Positions 1 to 10,690 of a DNA stretch of 64,000 nucleotides are shown here, piece after piece. The stretch is taken from positions 1,676,501 through 1,740,500 of the forward strand of contig JAAOOA010000011.1 in assembly GCA_012861695.1 (NCBI GenBank). The letters are read 5' to 3'. The notes under the pieces were generated by a model that did no database searches, was not told the origin of the DNA, and saw only the letters and a list, made by a program, of their open reading frames with translations. Position 1 is the stretch's first letter. The number at the start of each line of letters is the position of its first letter. Position numbers and translations under genes: made by a program. Origin of the DNA: Trematomus loennbergii. Taxonomy: Eukaryota; Chordata; Actinopteri; Perciformes; Nototheniidae.

Positions 1-617
1 ACTACAGAGCCAAGGTACCTGTGCATGTGGATAGTATGTAATTTGTAATCCCTGTAATGCTACTGTATGATGTCCTTTTGTTGTTCTGTATATGTTTTTA
101 ATGTTTCATGTGGAACCTACTTGAGCAGGTCTCCCTTGAAAAAGAGGTCAATGATCTCAATGGGATACAACCTGAATAAATAAAGGTTTGAAATGAAATG
201 AAATGAAGGTAAACATTTTAGCATTTTTAGCTACCTAGCGTCACCTGTTTTGATGTCCGTTTTTGCTTATAACGTCGCAAATACGTATAGTTCAGTGGTA
301 ATGTCGGTTTCGTGTCACCTCACGATGTGAAATTATGTGTTGGATGTGGTGAAAAGATAAATAATAAGGTTTTGTGAGTGATTTTCGGTGCAGTAAGGTG
401 TTAGCATTTTTCGCTCGTTGCTAATTCAGAGGCTCAGTGTTAGCATTGTGGGTTTTCTTTTAAAAAAAAAAGAAAAAAAAAGTCAGTTAGATGAGTTTCT
501 TCCCGTTACATGGATATAAAACATTCATAGTTTTATTAAATGAACATGCCCTCAGACACTGTTTCCTGCAAGATGTTGCGGCAGTACCCGGTACCGGGGT
601 CTCTCGGGCTTAACAGG
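1..617 (+). mobile_element. TTAA-flanked (piggyBac-like) non-autonomous element, 5' cut by window edge
   Basis: This is the distal part of the same family that is complete at 34841-35994. It ends in GGGCTTAACAGG followed by TTAA (618-621). The internal sequence around 206-600 matches the later copies almost base for base. The block at about 18-205 is absent from them and ends in a polyadenylation-like signal and an AAATG-rich tail, so it looks like a LINE 3' end inserted into the element. No transposase ORF is present. The piggyBac assignment rests on the TTAA target and the terminal repeats only. Confidence 0.7.
18..205 (+). mobile_element. LINE 3' tail inserted in the TTAA element
   Basis: This insert is missing from the other copies of the surrounding element. 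It contains the GGTCTCCCTTGAAAAAGAG stretch that I associate with 3' ends of fish L2-type LINEs, then AATAAATAAAGG and an AAATG repeat tail. A short AAGGTA at both edges could be the target duplication. The exact LINE clade is inferred. Confidence 0.55.
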
Positions 618-621
618 TTAA

Positions 622-747
622 GAAAATCTATTCAGACAATGTACTTCATTTTCTAGTTTTAAGGTTTTGCATACCTCAAAGTGTACCTAAAATATCTTTG
701 TAGCAGAAAAAAGCAAAAATAAGTAAAGTCATCAAAAACTACATTGT
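622..747. repeat. Diverged interspersed or tandem unit, copy 1
   Basis: The stretch resembles blocks at about 2640-2810 and 2960-3110. They share wording such as acttcattttctagttt and cacctcaaagtgtatct. It lies between two TTAA elements and continues after them, so the elements inserted into an older repeat array. No ORF is seen. Confidence 0.5.
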
Positions 748-751
748 TTAA

Positions 752-1928
752 CCTGTTACGTACCGTCCCCCCGGTACCGGGCGGATAAACGCGTCATTTG
801 CAGGAAACAACGTCTAAGGAATCTTAATATTTAATAAACTATGAATGTTTTATATCCATGTAACGGGATGAAACTCAGCTAACTGATCTTTTTAATTTTT
901 TCAAAAAAAACCCTAACCCTAACCCTAACCCTAACCCAAAAAAACCCCCACAATACTAACACTCAGCCTCTGAATTAGCCACGAGCGAAAAAATGTAACC
1001 TATCACTGCACCTAAACTCACTCATAACTCCCTTATTACTTATCCTAGATGCACAGCCAACCCCTCCATTAGCATCGCCTGGAGACACAGAATCGTTTGG
1101 TGCCCACCTCAACACACAGTGATAAACATTTGCGACGCTATAAACGAAAGCGTACATCAGAACATGTGGAGCTAGGTAGCTAGAAACGCTAACATGGCTT
1201 ACCTTGGTCAAAATTGGTCTTCAATGGCATTAAAACGAAAAAAAACGATGCTGCAGTTAATCCATAGGTTAATCCAATGTGTCTGTGTCCTCTTCGAAAT
1301 GATTTCTGATAATCCATAAGCAATAAAACTGCTTTTTCGTTTCCAAATGTCAGAGCGAGAGATCGCTTCACTCTGGTGCAAACCTGCATGTTGTTTTCAC
1401 GAGTGTGTGTGGGGGCCTCCCCCTTCGATTCTATTGGCTCTAACGGTCAGAAAGAGGTGTCAACCATCCAAATCGACCAAGGGGGGCCAGAGATATGGAA
1501 AAGAAAACATTTTCACCCAAATCACCTCAGAGGTGGAGTGGTTTTGGCTAAACCTCTCTAAAAAGGTAAAATGTCACTTGTTTTGCATCAATCTTGATAC
1601 AGGGTACTTATTATATGTTGTACTTTGGATTCCTAAAGCTTTTAGTCTACTAACCCATCATCCAAGGGTAGTTTTCACTATAAGTAAAAAATAATATTTG
1701 GACGGACACTATAATTTACAGTTTTTACTATGTAAAATCTGAATTTTCTTTAAAATAAAAAACATCTATATTGATTCTGACATTTCTACATCCAACTCAC
1801 AGATGTAACCTTGCTTTGATAAAATTAATTATTCATATAACCCTTTTATAAGTTAAGTTGTAGTCATTTGTTTTGGGCATGTCATTTTCGAGCCTGAAAC
1901 ATGAAAAACAGGCTTGGTGCTTAACAGG
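752..1928 (-). mobile_element. TTAA-flanked (piggyBac-like) non-autonomous element, complete, inverted
   Basis: The element starts with CCTGTTA and ends with TTAACAGG. It is flanked by TTAA on both sides (748-751 and 1929-1932). It is 1177 bp, similar to the 1154-bp copy at 34841-35994 but in opposite orientation. Its homopolymer region carries a short telomere-like array at 911-937. ORFs inside are short and unrelated to a transposase. Confidence 0.8.
911..937. repeat. Telomere-like hexamer array (CCCTAA)4CCC
   Basis: Four and a half perfect CCCTAA units sit between two A-rich runs inside the element at 752-1928. The matching position in the 34.8-kb copy is a plain A-rich run without the hexamers. 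It is therefore private to this copy among those in the window. Confidence 0.95.
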
Positions 1929-1944
1929 TTAACTGGATTGTCTT

Positions 1945-2632
1945 ACTTAACGGGGACCTATCATGCAAAATGCACTTTTGTACGTCTTGTATACATGAAT
2001 ATGTGTCCCCGGTGTTCCAGGGAACTCACCAAGTGTCAGAAAACACAACCCTCTCTATTTTCCTCCATACCCAAATCTCTAAAAAAGGGGCTGCAACGGA
2101 TCTGATACAGACTCAATGCAATCCCTCCCCGTCGAGGCAAGCACTGTAATTCTCTCCGGTTAGTCCACCAGCAGATGACAAACACCCACCTCTCCGCCTC
2201 TTCCAAGGAACGAGGGGACCGTGCGGCAGAGTTTCAGTTTCAGTTACTTTCGCCGGTTTAACTTTCCGTTAAAGTTTAAATCTTCCGGACAAAATTAGAA
2301 AAGTGCCGGTCAAAGGTCTTCTTTGTTATTTATTGAGCTTTAAAACAAATAAATAACGAATCTATATAATAAAACACGGAGGACGGAGATCTCTTTTTCT
2401 CCCCCTCTTCTGACAGCCCAGCAGCTGATCAGAGCACGGCTCACCTCTCCTTGCAGGGGGCGTGGTCAGCAGAATCAGACCCGTAGACAGCAAACAGCAC
2501 ATAGAGCGAAATGAGGCATGGCTAAAATGCATGATCAGTTTGGTATTTTGAAAACAGAAACGTATAAATATACCTTATATAGGTATGGCCCTACAATATA
2601 CCATTTAAATATAGCATGATAGGTCCACTTTA
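1945..2632. mobile_element. MITE with GGACCTATCATGC / GCATGATAGGTCC ends
   Basis: Inverted termini are visible at about 1950 and 2620. The first 170 bases recur in inverse orientation at about 41640-41930, including the AAAATGCAC and ACAACCCTCTCT wording. No coding capacity is seen. The superfamily is not assigned. Confidence 0.6.
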
Positions 2633-2639
2633 AATCAAA

Positions 2640-3110
2640 AACTGCCATTATGAGTCACATTCTTAAATAACATCTATTTAGACAAAGTATTTCATTTTTC
2701 TAGTTTTAACTTTTTGAACACATAAACGTGTATTTACAGTTCCTTTGTGAGAGAATTACGCACAAATCTGTCATCTCAAAACATTCTATTACAGTTTTTC
2801 TGCTTTATTTGTTCTACGTCCTATATATATATATGTTGCACTGTTGGAGGAGCCTGTGACCTATGTTTTTCAATGCCATATCTACACTGTAGCTAATGTG
2901 CAGATGACAATAAAGCCTTGAAACTTGAAATGATCAAAACTGCATTGTCTCACTGAAACAGCCCTAAAACTCACAAACTGCCATTAAAGAAACCCAATTC
3001 CTTACAAAGTACTTCATATTCTACCAGTTGTAAAGTGTTGCACACTTCAAAGTGTATCTAAAAGTATCTTAGTAACACAAACAAAGCAAAAAGCATTAAT
3101 GTTAACAAAA
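2640..3110. repeat. Diverged repeat units 2 and 3, split by a short retroelement tail
   Basis: Units at about 2640-2815 and 2945-3110 share the ACTGCCATTA and AAAGTACTTCAT wording with each other and with 622-747. Between them, 2825-2935 is a TGTTGCACTGTTG...CAATAAAGCCTTGAAACTTG block that recurs in diverged form at about 39420-39520. That block looks like a retroelement 3' end. Confidence 0.5.
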
Positions 3111-3440
3111 CCTCAAAGGGCGGACTCATGAGCTCCGTAATGTCGCCCTAACATGGCATTTGTACTATTTTCATCATCCAGGGAAACACACCGGTAAATA
3201 CACCTCTCTTTGTCCGCTCTTCAAGCCTCAAAGGGCGGACTCATGAGCTCCGTAATGTCCCCCTAACATGGCACTTAGATTATGTACATCATCCAGGGAA
3301 ACACAACTTCAAAGGGGCTTCCTTATAGTTAATAAAGTAATTAAACAATAAAAGATCAATGGGTCATTAAGATCTTTAAATGATTATTACCCACTTCAAA
3401 GAGACTTCCTTATAGTTAATAAAGTAATTAAACATTAGTT
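3111..3440. repeat. Tandem duplication (about 115-bp unit) plus a second repeated block
   Basis: CCTCAAAGGGCGGACTCATG begins both copies, near 3111 and near 3227. A CTTCCTTATAGTTAATAAAG block is also doubled, near 3318 and 3406. No ORF is seen. Confidence 0.8.
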
Positions 3441-3559
3441 CACACGCCATACAATACAAAGAACATCCTTAATTAACACAAATCATATTAAAATAATCTT
3501 TTAGAGAGAGCAATTGAACAACAGGTCATCAGACACTCATCAAAGGACGGACATCAAAG

Positions 3560-3735
3560 GTTTATTATACCATAATAAACAACACCTCATAAACAACACC
3601 TCATAAACAAAACCTCATAAACATATGACACCATAAAACAACACCTCATAAACATATGACACCTGTCATCACACATCATAAACATATGACACCTGTATGA
3701 CATCTGTCTTCACACCTCACATCAAAGGTTTATTA
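3560..3735. repeat. Irregular minisatellite of ACCTCATAAACA-type units
   Basis: Variants of ACCTCATAAACAACACC and CATATGACACCTGTCATCAC alternate several times. Units are unequal in length. No gene is seen in this block. Confidence 0.7.
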
Positions 3736-4089
3736 GGGGTCATCAAATAAGTAGTGTAAGTGTCACTTGTCATACCACCTGTCACTTTGTATGCATACTA
3801 ATGTGACGAAAGGGGTATGATATACTACTCATGTTTGTGATCAACTATATTGTCACTGCTGCCCCACAGAGACTACACTCAGGTGACTTCATCATCTTGG
3901 CAGGTGGATTTGACAAAGGGGAGGAGGTGAAGAGCATCTGCACAGCAGGAGTCAGCAGTTTGACATCACTGTACAGTGATCAGGAGGAGGCAGACACAAG
4001 GATGGTGCTCCATGCCATACATCTTACAGAGTCATATTCCGCATCATTGTGAGGTCTGATGACACAGATGTGGAAGTACTGCTCATATA

Positions 4090-4807
4090 GAGAACCGCAG
4101 TGACGCGTCCTAAAACCCGGAAGTAAACTCCTTCCGGTTCCTTCGTCAAAAACCAATGCAATTTCTCCATAGGATTTTGGAAAATAGCTGGAAATAAGGC
4201 CTGTGGTTGACACACATTTAAGAGACGGATCACGTTTTGTTCAGCCGGATAATATCCACATGTCTACCCTACTTTTATAATTTTCTAATCATAAATCTAG
4301 TCGCCAGAAGCAAAATGCTAACGTTATGCTATAAACGAACTACAGCAGGGTCGCTGCTTCAACGTCACGCCAACTTAAGATCCATATTCAAACATACAGA
4401 TTCAAAATGGTACAAGTTGAAGCGTTTGTTTGAACAGTTTGCAGGAGGCAGGTACTTGCTTTCAAGCAGAACAGGGCAAACAAACTTAGCGGGAGTGTTT
4501 ACGTGTTCGGTGTAATGACGTAAAACGGCCTGGACAACTTCTGTAGTCCTATTCAGCCACATGTTAACAACCATCGTTTTTCAGACACATAAACTCTTCA
4601 AAAATCACCAGCGGGGTCACTGCTGATGTATTTAATGTCGTAGAACAAAACGTGATCTGTCTCTTCAATTTGTATCAAACACAGACCTTATTTCCAGCTA
4701 TTTTCCAAAATCCTATGGAGAAATCCCATTGCTTTTTGTCGAAGGAACCGGACGTGGTAAAAATGCTAACTTACTTCCGGGTTTTAGGACGTGTCACTGC
4801 GGTTCTC
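4090..4807. mobile_element. Non-autonomous DNA transposon with long terminal inverted repeats
   Basis: Both ends begin GAGAACCGCAGTGAC in inverted orientation, and the inverted similarity continues for about 150 bp on each side. It is flanked by TATA at 4086-4089 and 4808-4811. Removing it rejoins the reading frame of the relic ORF at ...EVLLI / YYASKYMFG.... The 718-bp interior has no transposase. The target is TA or TATA, so superfamily is uncertain. Confidence 0.85.
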
Positions 4808-5001
4808 TATATTATGCAAGCAAATACATGTTTGGTTCATCTCTAGTGTACATGCATGCAGGCCATGGAATGAGAGAAAGATATGTCCCCATCAACACCA
4901 TATGTGAAATGTCAAAAGACATGTCTAACTGTCTACCAGCATGATAATCACTCACTGGCTGTGACACAACAAATAGTTTGTACAAAATAGGAAAGACAAC
5001 A

Positions 5002-5631
5002 TCCATCCATCCATCCATCTTCTCCCGCTTATCCGTGGTCGGGTCGCGGAGGTAGCAGTTCTAGCAGAGAGCCCCAAACGTTCCTTTCCCTGGCCACATC
5101 AACCAGCTCTGACTGGGGGATCCCAAGGCCAGCGAAGAGATATAATCCCTCCACCTGGTCCTAGGTCTACCCCTCGGTCTCCTGGACGCGTCTCCTGGAC
5201 GTGCCTGGAACACCTCCCTAGGGAGGCGCCCAGGTGGCATCCTTACTAGGTGCCTGAACCACCTCAACTGGCTCCTTTCGACCCGAAGGAGGAGCGGTTC
5301 AACTCTGAGTCCCTCCCGGATGACTGAACTTCTCACCTTATCTCTAAGGGAGACGCCAGCCACCCTGCGGTGAAAACCCATCTCGGCCGCTTGTATCCGC
5401 AATCTCGTTCTTTCGGTCATGACCCATCCTTCATGACCATAGGTGAGGGTAGGAACGAAAATGGCCCGGTAGACAGAGAGCTTTGCCTTCTGGCTCAGCT
5501 CTCTTTTCGTCACAACGGTGCGGTAAAGCGACTGCAGTACCGCTCCCGCTGCTCCATTGTTCCCTCACTCGAGAACAAGACCCCGAGATACTTGAACTCC
5601 TTCACTTGGGGTAAGGACTCATTCCCTACTT
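5002..5631 (-). mobile_element. Rex3-like (RTE clade) LINE, 5'-truncated
   Basis: The minus-strand frame reads KLSVYRAIFVPTLTYGHE, RRVAGVSLRDKVRSS, LRWFRHLVRMPPGRLP and RRPRGRPRTRWRDYIS. This is the end of an RTE-type reverse transcriptase ORF that is common in fish. The element's 3' end is a (GATG)n tail, read as CATC on the plus strand at 5001-5020, which is typical of Rex3. A 12-bp target duplication, GGAAAGACAACA, lies at 4990-5001 and 5632-5643. It is truncated at the 5' end as usual for LINEs. Confidence 0.88.
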
Positions 5632-6190
5632 GGAAAGACAACAGCATTCACCAAACTCAAATCCCATCTCAGCGAGCTCAAAGATCTGGCCCATTTTGGA
5701 CTCCCTGCCAGCTTGGAAGAGTCTTTGCCAGTCGCAAGAGAATTTGCACTTCTGCTATACGGAAAAAAGAAAAAGGAAATTGGACTGATGTGCACAAACT
5801 TGGATGAACTGAGGTTCATAATTGCATCAACAACAGATGCAGCCTCGGAAAATCTGCCGCCAACAGAGGATGCATTTCAACAACATGTGCAAAGAGCAAT
5901 GTTTCAGACAGCGATATGGTGTCACAGCCCGAACCCAAACCCTTGTTATGGAGTCCTATTGGCAAGGGGTGGATTGTCAGAGATGGGGCCATTCAACCAG
6001 TGCTATTTACAAAAACCCCAGCACCTACAGAAGTGAGAGACATTACTCACTTGTATTGCAACGAGGGAAAGTGTGGAGAGAGTGGAAAGTGCCAGTGCCT
6101 CTCTGTTGGCCTTCCCTGTACGGTGTTCTGGACCTGCTATGCAGAATGTCAAAATGTGTCCCCTAACGTTTCTGAGGAACCTGACATTTA

Positions 6191-7235
6191 ACATTCTATT
6201 CTAGTATCTATATACTTGACCTTTCACATAATTATTTGATGATTTGTATACTGTACTTTGAATTAAGGTTCCAGTTTCAATAAAACCTGTACTATTTACA
6301 CCTATGTTTTAGAGGCTTGCAATTTAGAACTAATACACTTTATTTTATTGGGTTACTCTTATTCTGACTATTTGGTGATGTAGTTCAGCCACCTGGTATT
6401 TCCCTCTCCAAATATAATGACCATCAGAGTGAGCATTCTTGATTTATAGGCTATTATGCCACTTATCCCCCATTCGGAATTTGACTGTATCAGAGAAGAG
6501 GTAGGCCTATGTCTAAAGAAATCTCCTTTGCAATAGAACTGTACCAGATATTTCCATACAACTACTGGTTAGTGTTCAATAGCACCCTAGACAATTCAGT
6601 AATGGAATATTTTTAGGGATTTCTGTTTTCCTGATAAATGAAAGAAAAGTGATTGAGTCCTATGTTCCTATCACCAAAAAGTACAATTTCCGTCTAAACT
6701 AAAGCTAAGTTTACAGGACTATAATTCAATATTTTTTTAGGTAAATAATTGTCTGACTATTTGGTGATGTAGGACAGCCACCTGGTTCATACCTCAGCAA
6801 ATCTAAAGAGGAAAAGAGTGATCATTCTCAAGTTACGGGCTTTTCTGTCACCTTTCCCATATTCGGCCTGGTCTAATTTGGCTCTTTTTCAGGGATTGGG
6901 GTAGTTCTAAAGAACAACCAAAAAAACATTTCTTCCCCCAAAATAAAATTTGACAACAATCAATTTCATTAATGGGAGAGCCTAAAGATAAGAAAAATCA
7001 TTGTTGTGTTTTGTTCTACCTCGGGTAGGGGTATCTCGCAAACTAAAGCTTTTTTTGAGGACTGCTAGACTATAACTGTACCTCATGCTCAAGGTTGTGT
7101 CTGATGGCTGACTGTTAAACATTGGAATACGACTCTGTTAGTTGAAAGTCTGTCCTAATGTGAAGGCTGTGTGAGGGCAGGGTCTGTTGCATTGATTTCT
7201 GTTACATGATGTTTTTGTCTGTTTCTGATGTATAG
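6191..7235. other. Gene-free A/T-rich stretch
   Basis: No exon with good splice sites or long ORF is visible. Two related blocks (ACTATTTGGTGATGTAG near 6367 and 6754) suggest an old local duplication. It could be intron or 5' flank of the gene that follows. Confidence 0.4.
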
Positions 7236-7303
7236 GAAGTGGATATGGACATCACTGTTTCCTATGCTGACAAGAAAGTGTTCCTGCAGAGTAACCGATC
7301 GGA
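7236..7303 (+). CDS. Unidentified gene, exon a
   Basis: The acceptor is ...gatgtatag and the donor is gtaaga. It encodes EVDMDITVSYADKKVFLQS and a few more residues, ending in phase 2. It may contain the start codon or be an internal exon. Confidence 0.65.
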
Positions 7304-8920
7304 GTAAGACGTTTTGTTGGTTTTTAAAAACCTACTGAATTTCAAACGACCTACTTACAGACAACACATGCATAATATTTTAATCTGTAATTAAATTCAG
7401 CATGAACAGGCAGGAAGTCATACTAAAGGTGTCAGTATGTTCAAATCAAACTGATTGTCCTGAATGGCACACTCCGGAAGAGAGAGAGATGAGGAAGAGT
7501 GGTCTTTAGAGGAGGGCTGTGTTCAGTCACTGGTCACATGGAGAGAGCCACATCTCCAAAGGCATTCATTGGGCACACAACCAGGTTCTTCTAGAGGGCT
7601 TTGAAACAAAGTTAAAACTCTTTCACACATCTGGCCATTTTTTCTCTGTGTGTTGGATTGCCGTTTGTTGCCAGTGAGCTACAGAAATGTTCTTATGCAG
7701 ATGAAGCAGTTCTGTATAAATACCACAATACCAACTCCACTACATCAGCTCTGTGTGCTCAGTGTGTGACTATCCTCCTCTCTAGGATCTACGTTCTACA
7801 GGCTGAGTTTTCCTCAGAAAACCAACCGGTAAGATTTTTTCATTTGTGCATTATGTGTAGAAAGTGTTTTTCATGTGTCCCACCAACAAGACATCCTGTC
7901 CAACTCCTTCAAAATAAAATAGCTGGATCCTTCCTTTGACATTTAATCAGCATATACACTGTAAGTCTGTTTGGATAAAATATGGAATTAGATTGGGGTT
8001 CAATTAGCCTCCCTCTTTTTTCAGCATCTGGATCAGGCACAACTGGATTTTGTCAGAGAAGCTGTGGAGAAAATAGGAATTCCCAAAGTCCTGTCTGGTA
8101 AGTCCAGAGAAATAAAAATATAAAAAGTGAAACCTGTCTTAAACCTTGTCCGATTCACTCCACCATTGTAAAGCATTCTTCTAAAATGAAAAGATAACTG
8201 GCTTTTATCATTTTAAAAATAAAAAAGGATATTTAAATTACTCATCTAACAAGCAAGACAAGTACTCATATGATTTTCCAATGCCCTTTATTGTACATTC
8301 ATTACTGTACTAGATTTTTAAACTGAGCACTTTGCTGGATTCCTTCAAACAAATGTCTCCTTGCAGCTGATTTGGACTTTAATATCCTTAAATGCATTAT
8401 TTTCTGTTGGCTGTTGCTAATTCGGTAGTAAAATTGTGTTTTTGTGCTATAGTAGCAGCAGTAGTTGTGATACAATTGAAACTAATCATCTTTAACAGCA
8501 CTGCCAAGCTTGAGTCAACTTACAGCAAAATGTAGTTCAGGGAACAAAGTGGAACCTGTAATGGCTACATATCGCATTATGTTTGTTTAATTACAATTTG
8601 AGAGAAGAGGTACAGTGGTGTGTAAAGTGATGTGTTTTCTATGATATTTCTGTGGCATGTTGCAGTTTTTGAGACAGAGGTAACCAGGATTCTGGACAAA
8701 CAGGGAACTTACCTGTTTGACATCTTCAGCCCGGAGGTGCTTCCTCAGGAGGTGAGTGTTCTCTTGACCTTTTTCATCTCCTCATCCTCTGTGTTTTAAT
8801 CACATCGCTTCTCCCCTTTCCCTTCCTCTTTCTGTGCTGAAGGGCTTCACGGTGATTCAGATGGATTTTGGTTTCCCTCATCACCTGCTGGTGGAGTTCC
8901 TCAGAAGGACACTACAGTAA
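7236..8920 (+). CDS. Unidentified five-exon gene 3' part (spliced), 152 codons to the stop
   Basis: Five plus-strand exons join without a frame break: 7236-7303, 7675-7828, 8025-8097, 8666-8751 and 8843-8920. All inner junctions are GT-AG with good pyrimidine tracts, and phases match (2, 0, 1, 0). The product ends ...HHLLVEFLRRTLQ. It looks soluble, with mixed helices and no signal peptide, membrane segment or repeat. An ATG lies three codons into the first exon (7245), so the protein could start there (149 residues), but an acceptor precedes that exon, so upstream exons are likely. I do not recognise the family. No neighbour suggests a function. Confidence 0.75.
7675..7828 (+). CDS. Unidentified gene, exon b
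   Basis: The acceptor is ttgttgccag and the donor gtaaga. One base completes an Asp codon, then 51 codons follow, including ELQKCSYADEAVLYKYHN and CVTILLSRIYVLQAEF. No stop occurs in this frame through the exon. Confidence 0.75.
8025..8097 (+). CDS. Unidentified gene, exon c
   Basis: The acceptor is cttttttcag and the donor gtaagt. It encodes HLDQAQLDFVREAVEKIG then IPKVLS and ends in phase 1. Confidence 0.75.
8666..8751 (+). CDS. Unidentified gene, exon d
   Basis: The acceptor is catgttgcag and the donor gtgagt. It encodes VFETEVTRILDKQGTYLFD then IFSPEVLPQE, ending in phase 0. Confidence 0.75.
8843..8920 (+). CDS. Unidentified gene, terminal coding exon
   Basis: The acceptor is gtgctgaag. 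It encodes GFTVIQMDFGFPHHLLVEF then LRRTLQ and a TAA stop. The A/T-rich sequence after it, to about 9.7 kb, could be 3' UTR; an AATAAA occurs near 9709. Confidence 0.75.
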   Translation, partial: GFTVIQMDFGFPHHLLVEFLRRTLQ

Positions 8921-9712
8921 CTAAGCAACCCTTCGTCAAAATGAGACATATTCATGTTTGTCTCAAAGTGCTGCTCCTGTAAAAATGTACCCTTTAATGT
9001 GTAAGCTATGCAAAAAACAATGATGTTGCATTTTTATTTTTACCATATTGTTTAGATAAAATGTAGATATTAATGGTTATAACAAGATTTCCCTGATGTT
9101 CATTACCATAAAGTGTAAATCATTGCTAAAAAGGAAAGTACTACTGATTTTAATACGTTGATTCAGTCTAATTTTCTATATTAACAAACAAAAAACAGAC
9201 AGACCATTTACATTTTTGTAAAATTTGCATTATTTCACCCAAATATTTACTGATTTACAAATCTAATGTGGACTTTTACAAATTCACAGATGGACGTTTT
9301 TTTTAATTTGCCTATAGTGCTAAACATAAAGAAACATGGATACCTTTTCAGTCTGTTTCATACCTAGTTGATTCCCTGATGTCCTTTTTTATCCATCTTA
9401 CAGTGGAGGACTGTCTTTCAACAGTTCAGTTACTGAACTGCATGATCAGCAAAGAAGAGAGCCTTCTGATTCCTGAATTCAAACCTACAACATGACTGTT
9501 GCTATGGTTATCATGTACTGTAATTGCATATATGTAATGTTTATTCGTTTCTTGTGTTATTTTTGCTTGCAAATTAGAATACTGATATTCTTATGCATGA
9601 TGTGGCAGTACAGCATGCCAGCTGACAGGTCCTGATGCAGAGCATATCGACTGTAAGACCCACATTAAAAACATATTCATACACCTACTGCCATTTTGTT
9701 ACGACTGAATAA
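8921..9712 (+). other. Possible 3' UTR of the unidentified gene
   Basis: The stretch is A/T-rich and has no recognised repeat or ORF. The hexamer AATAAA near 9709 is the last strong candidate before repeat DNA begins. This is inferred from position only. Confidence 0.35.
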
Positions 9713-10150
9713 ACGGGTTTGAACTCAAATGCACGACTCACACAGGTTTTAACAAAAAAAGGTTTATTCAAACCAAAGCTCTACTACAGTGGTCAAAAAC
9801 TAAATTACTCTTAACGAGGAAAAACAGTTTCAAAACAAAGTCACTCTTAATGAGGAAAAACACTAACAAAACAAAATCACTTCAATGAGGAAAAACACTA
9901 GGAGCATGAATAACTAAATACTCAGACAACAAGACGTGGCTCAAAGCTCTGCTTGGGATTATTCCTGGCATGATACACTGGTAGTTTGTCACAAGAAACG
10001 AAACGAACTGGCACAGGACAAAGGGAGACGAGGACAATAAATACACCAGGTAATGGGGAACAGGTGGAAACAATCAGGGGCGGGGTCGACAATCACAGGA
10101 GTGGGAGACACACAAGGAAGGGAGGTCAGAGTATCTGAAATGAGAGGGAA
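9713..10150. repeat. Local repeats with GAGGAAAAACACTAACAAAA-type units
   Basis: Three variants of the unit AATGAGGAAAAACA plus CAAAACAAAATCACT lie between about 9810 and 9900. The rest is unassigned intergenic DNA. Confidence 0.5.
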
Positions 10151-10554
10151 GGTTACTATTCAAAAATAAAGGGGAAAATCACTAGACAAAGACAAAAACA
10201 CTAAACTAAACTAACATAATTTGCGAGAGATGACACATTTACAGTATATTAATGGACGAGTAAAACAAACATGAAACCAAGGGTCAGTAACGTTTGCGAT
10301 CATTCTGAATTTGTTTCATCTTATCCGGAGATGCCTCAAATTCTATTATCAATTATATGTATCATTTAATGAACTAAATGTGTCTAAAACACTCTAAAAT
10401 ATATCATCCAAGAGACAAACATCTAGCATGACCAGAAATTGGATGACAATTTGATATTTGGCAAATTGTTGTGGTGTTTATTGTCACAATAACCTCATTA
10501 CTATCTTCTACAATAAGTCTGAATCAGCAGTAACAGCTCCACACCACACTGGCC

Positions 10555-10690
10555 CTCCAGTAGCTCAGTGGTTAGAGCTGGGGGCCCAAATGCAGCGACC
10601 GCTGTTTAGTAAGCCAGTTTGAATCCCGAGCCAGCCGAACATTACAGGCAGTCTCCCCCTTTCACTCTGTATCTCAATTAAAGGCCCTAT
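10555..10690 (+). mobile_element. tRNA-derived SINE
   Basis: A tRNA-like head is visible: AGTAGCTCAGTGGTTAGAGC (A box) and GGTTTGAATCCC-like B box sequence (AGTTTGAATCCCGAGCC). A body and an A/T-rich tail follow. The head does not fold into an intact tRNA gene that I can support. Confidence 0.7.

Larger units (their letters stand above)
3852..6190 (+). pseudogene. Decayed transposon-like ORF relic, split by two later insertions
   Basis: Three separated stretches read as one protein once two insertions are removed. The first (3852-4089) contains YSDQEEADTRMVLHAIHL and then VRSDDTDVEVLLI. The second (4812-5001) contains VYMHAGHGMRERYVP and SLTGCDTTNSLYKIGK. The third (5644-6190) contains SHLSELKDLAHFGLP, PPTEDAFQQHVQRA and a Cys-rich THLYCNEGKCG...CQCL tail. 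I recognise these motifs from a large group of uncharacterised repeat-associated fish and cnidarian proteins; the function is unknown to me. Two adjacent in-frame stops follow NCLPA near 4942, and a frame change is needed near 5930, so it is dead. No start or upstream half was found. Confidence 0.75.

Noticed and set aside
3111..3735. CRISPR array
   Set aside because: The repeats are irregular and not separated by uniform unique spacers, and the genome is vertebrate.
5061..5513. 150-codon minus-strand ORF as a host gene
   Set aside because: Its RWRDY and LRWFRHLVRMPPGRLP motifs, GATG tail and target duplication show it is a truncated Rex3-like LINE.
10555..10690. Possible functional tRNA gene
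   Set aside because: A and B boxes are present, but the acceptor stem and overall fold are not intact and a SINE body follows. The same holds for 32905, 34376, 54888 and 58420.
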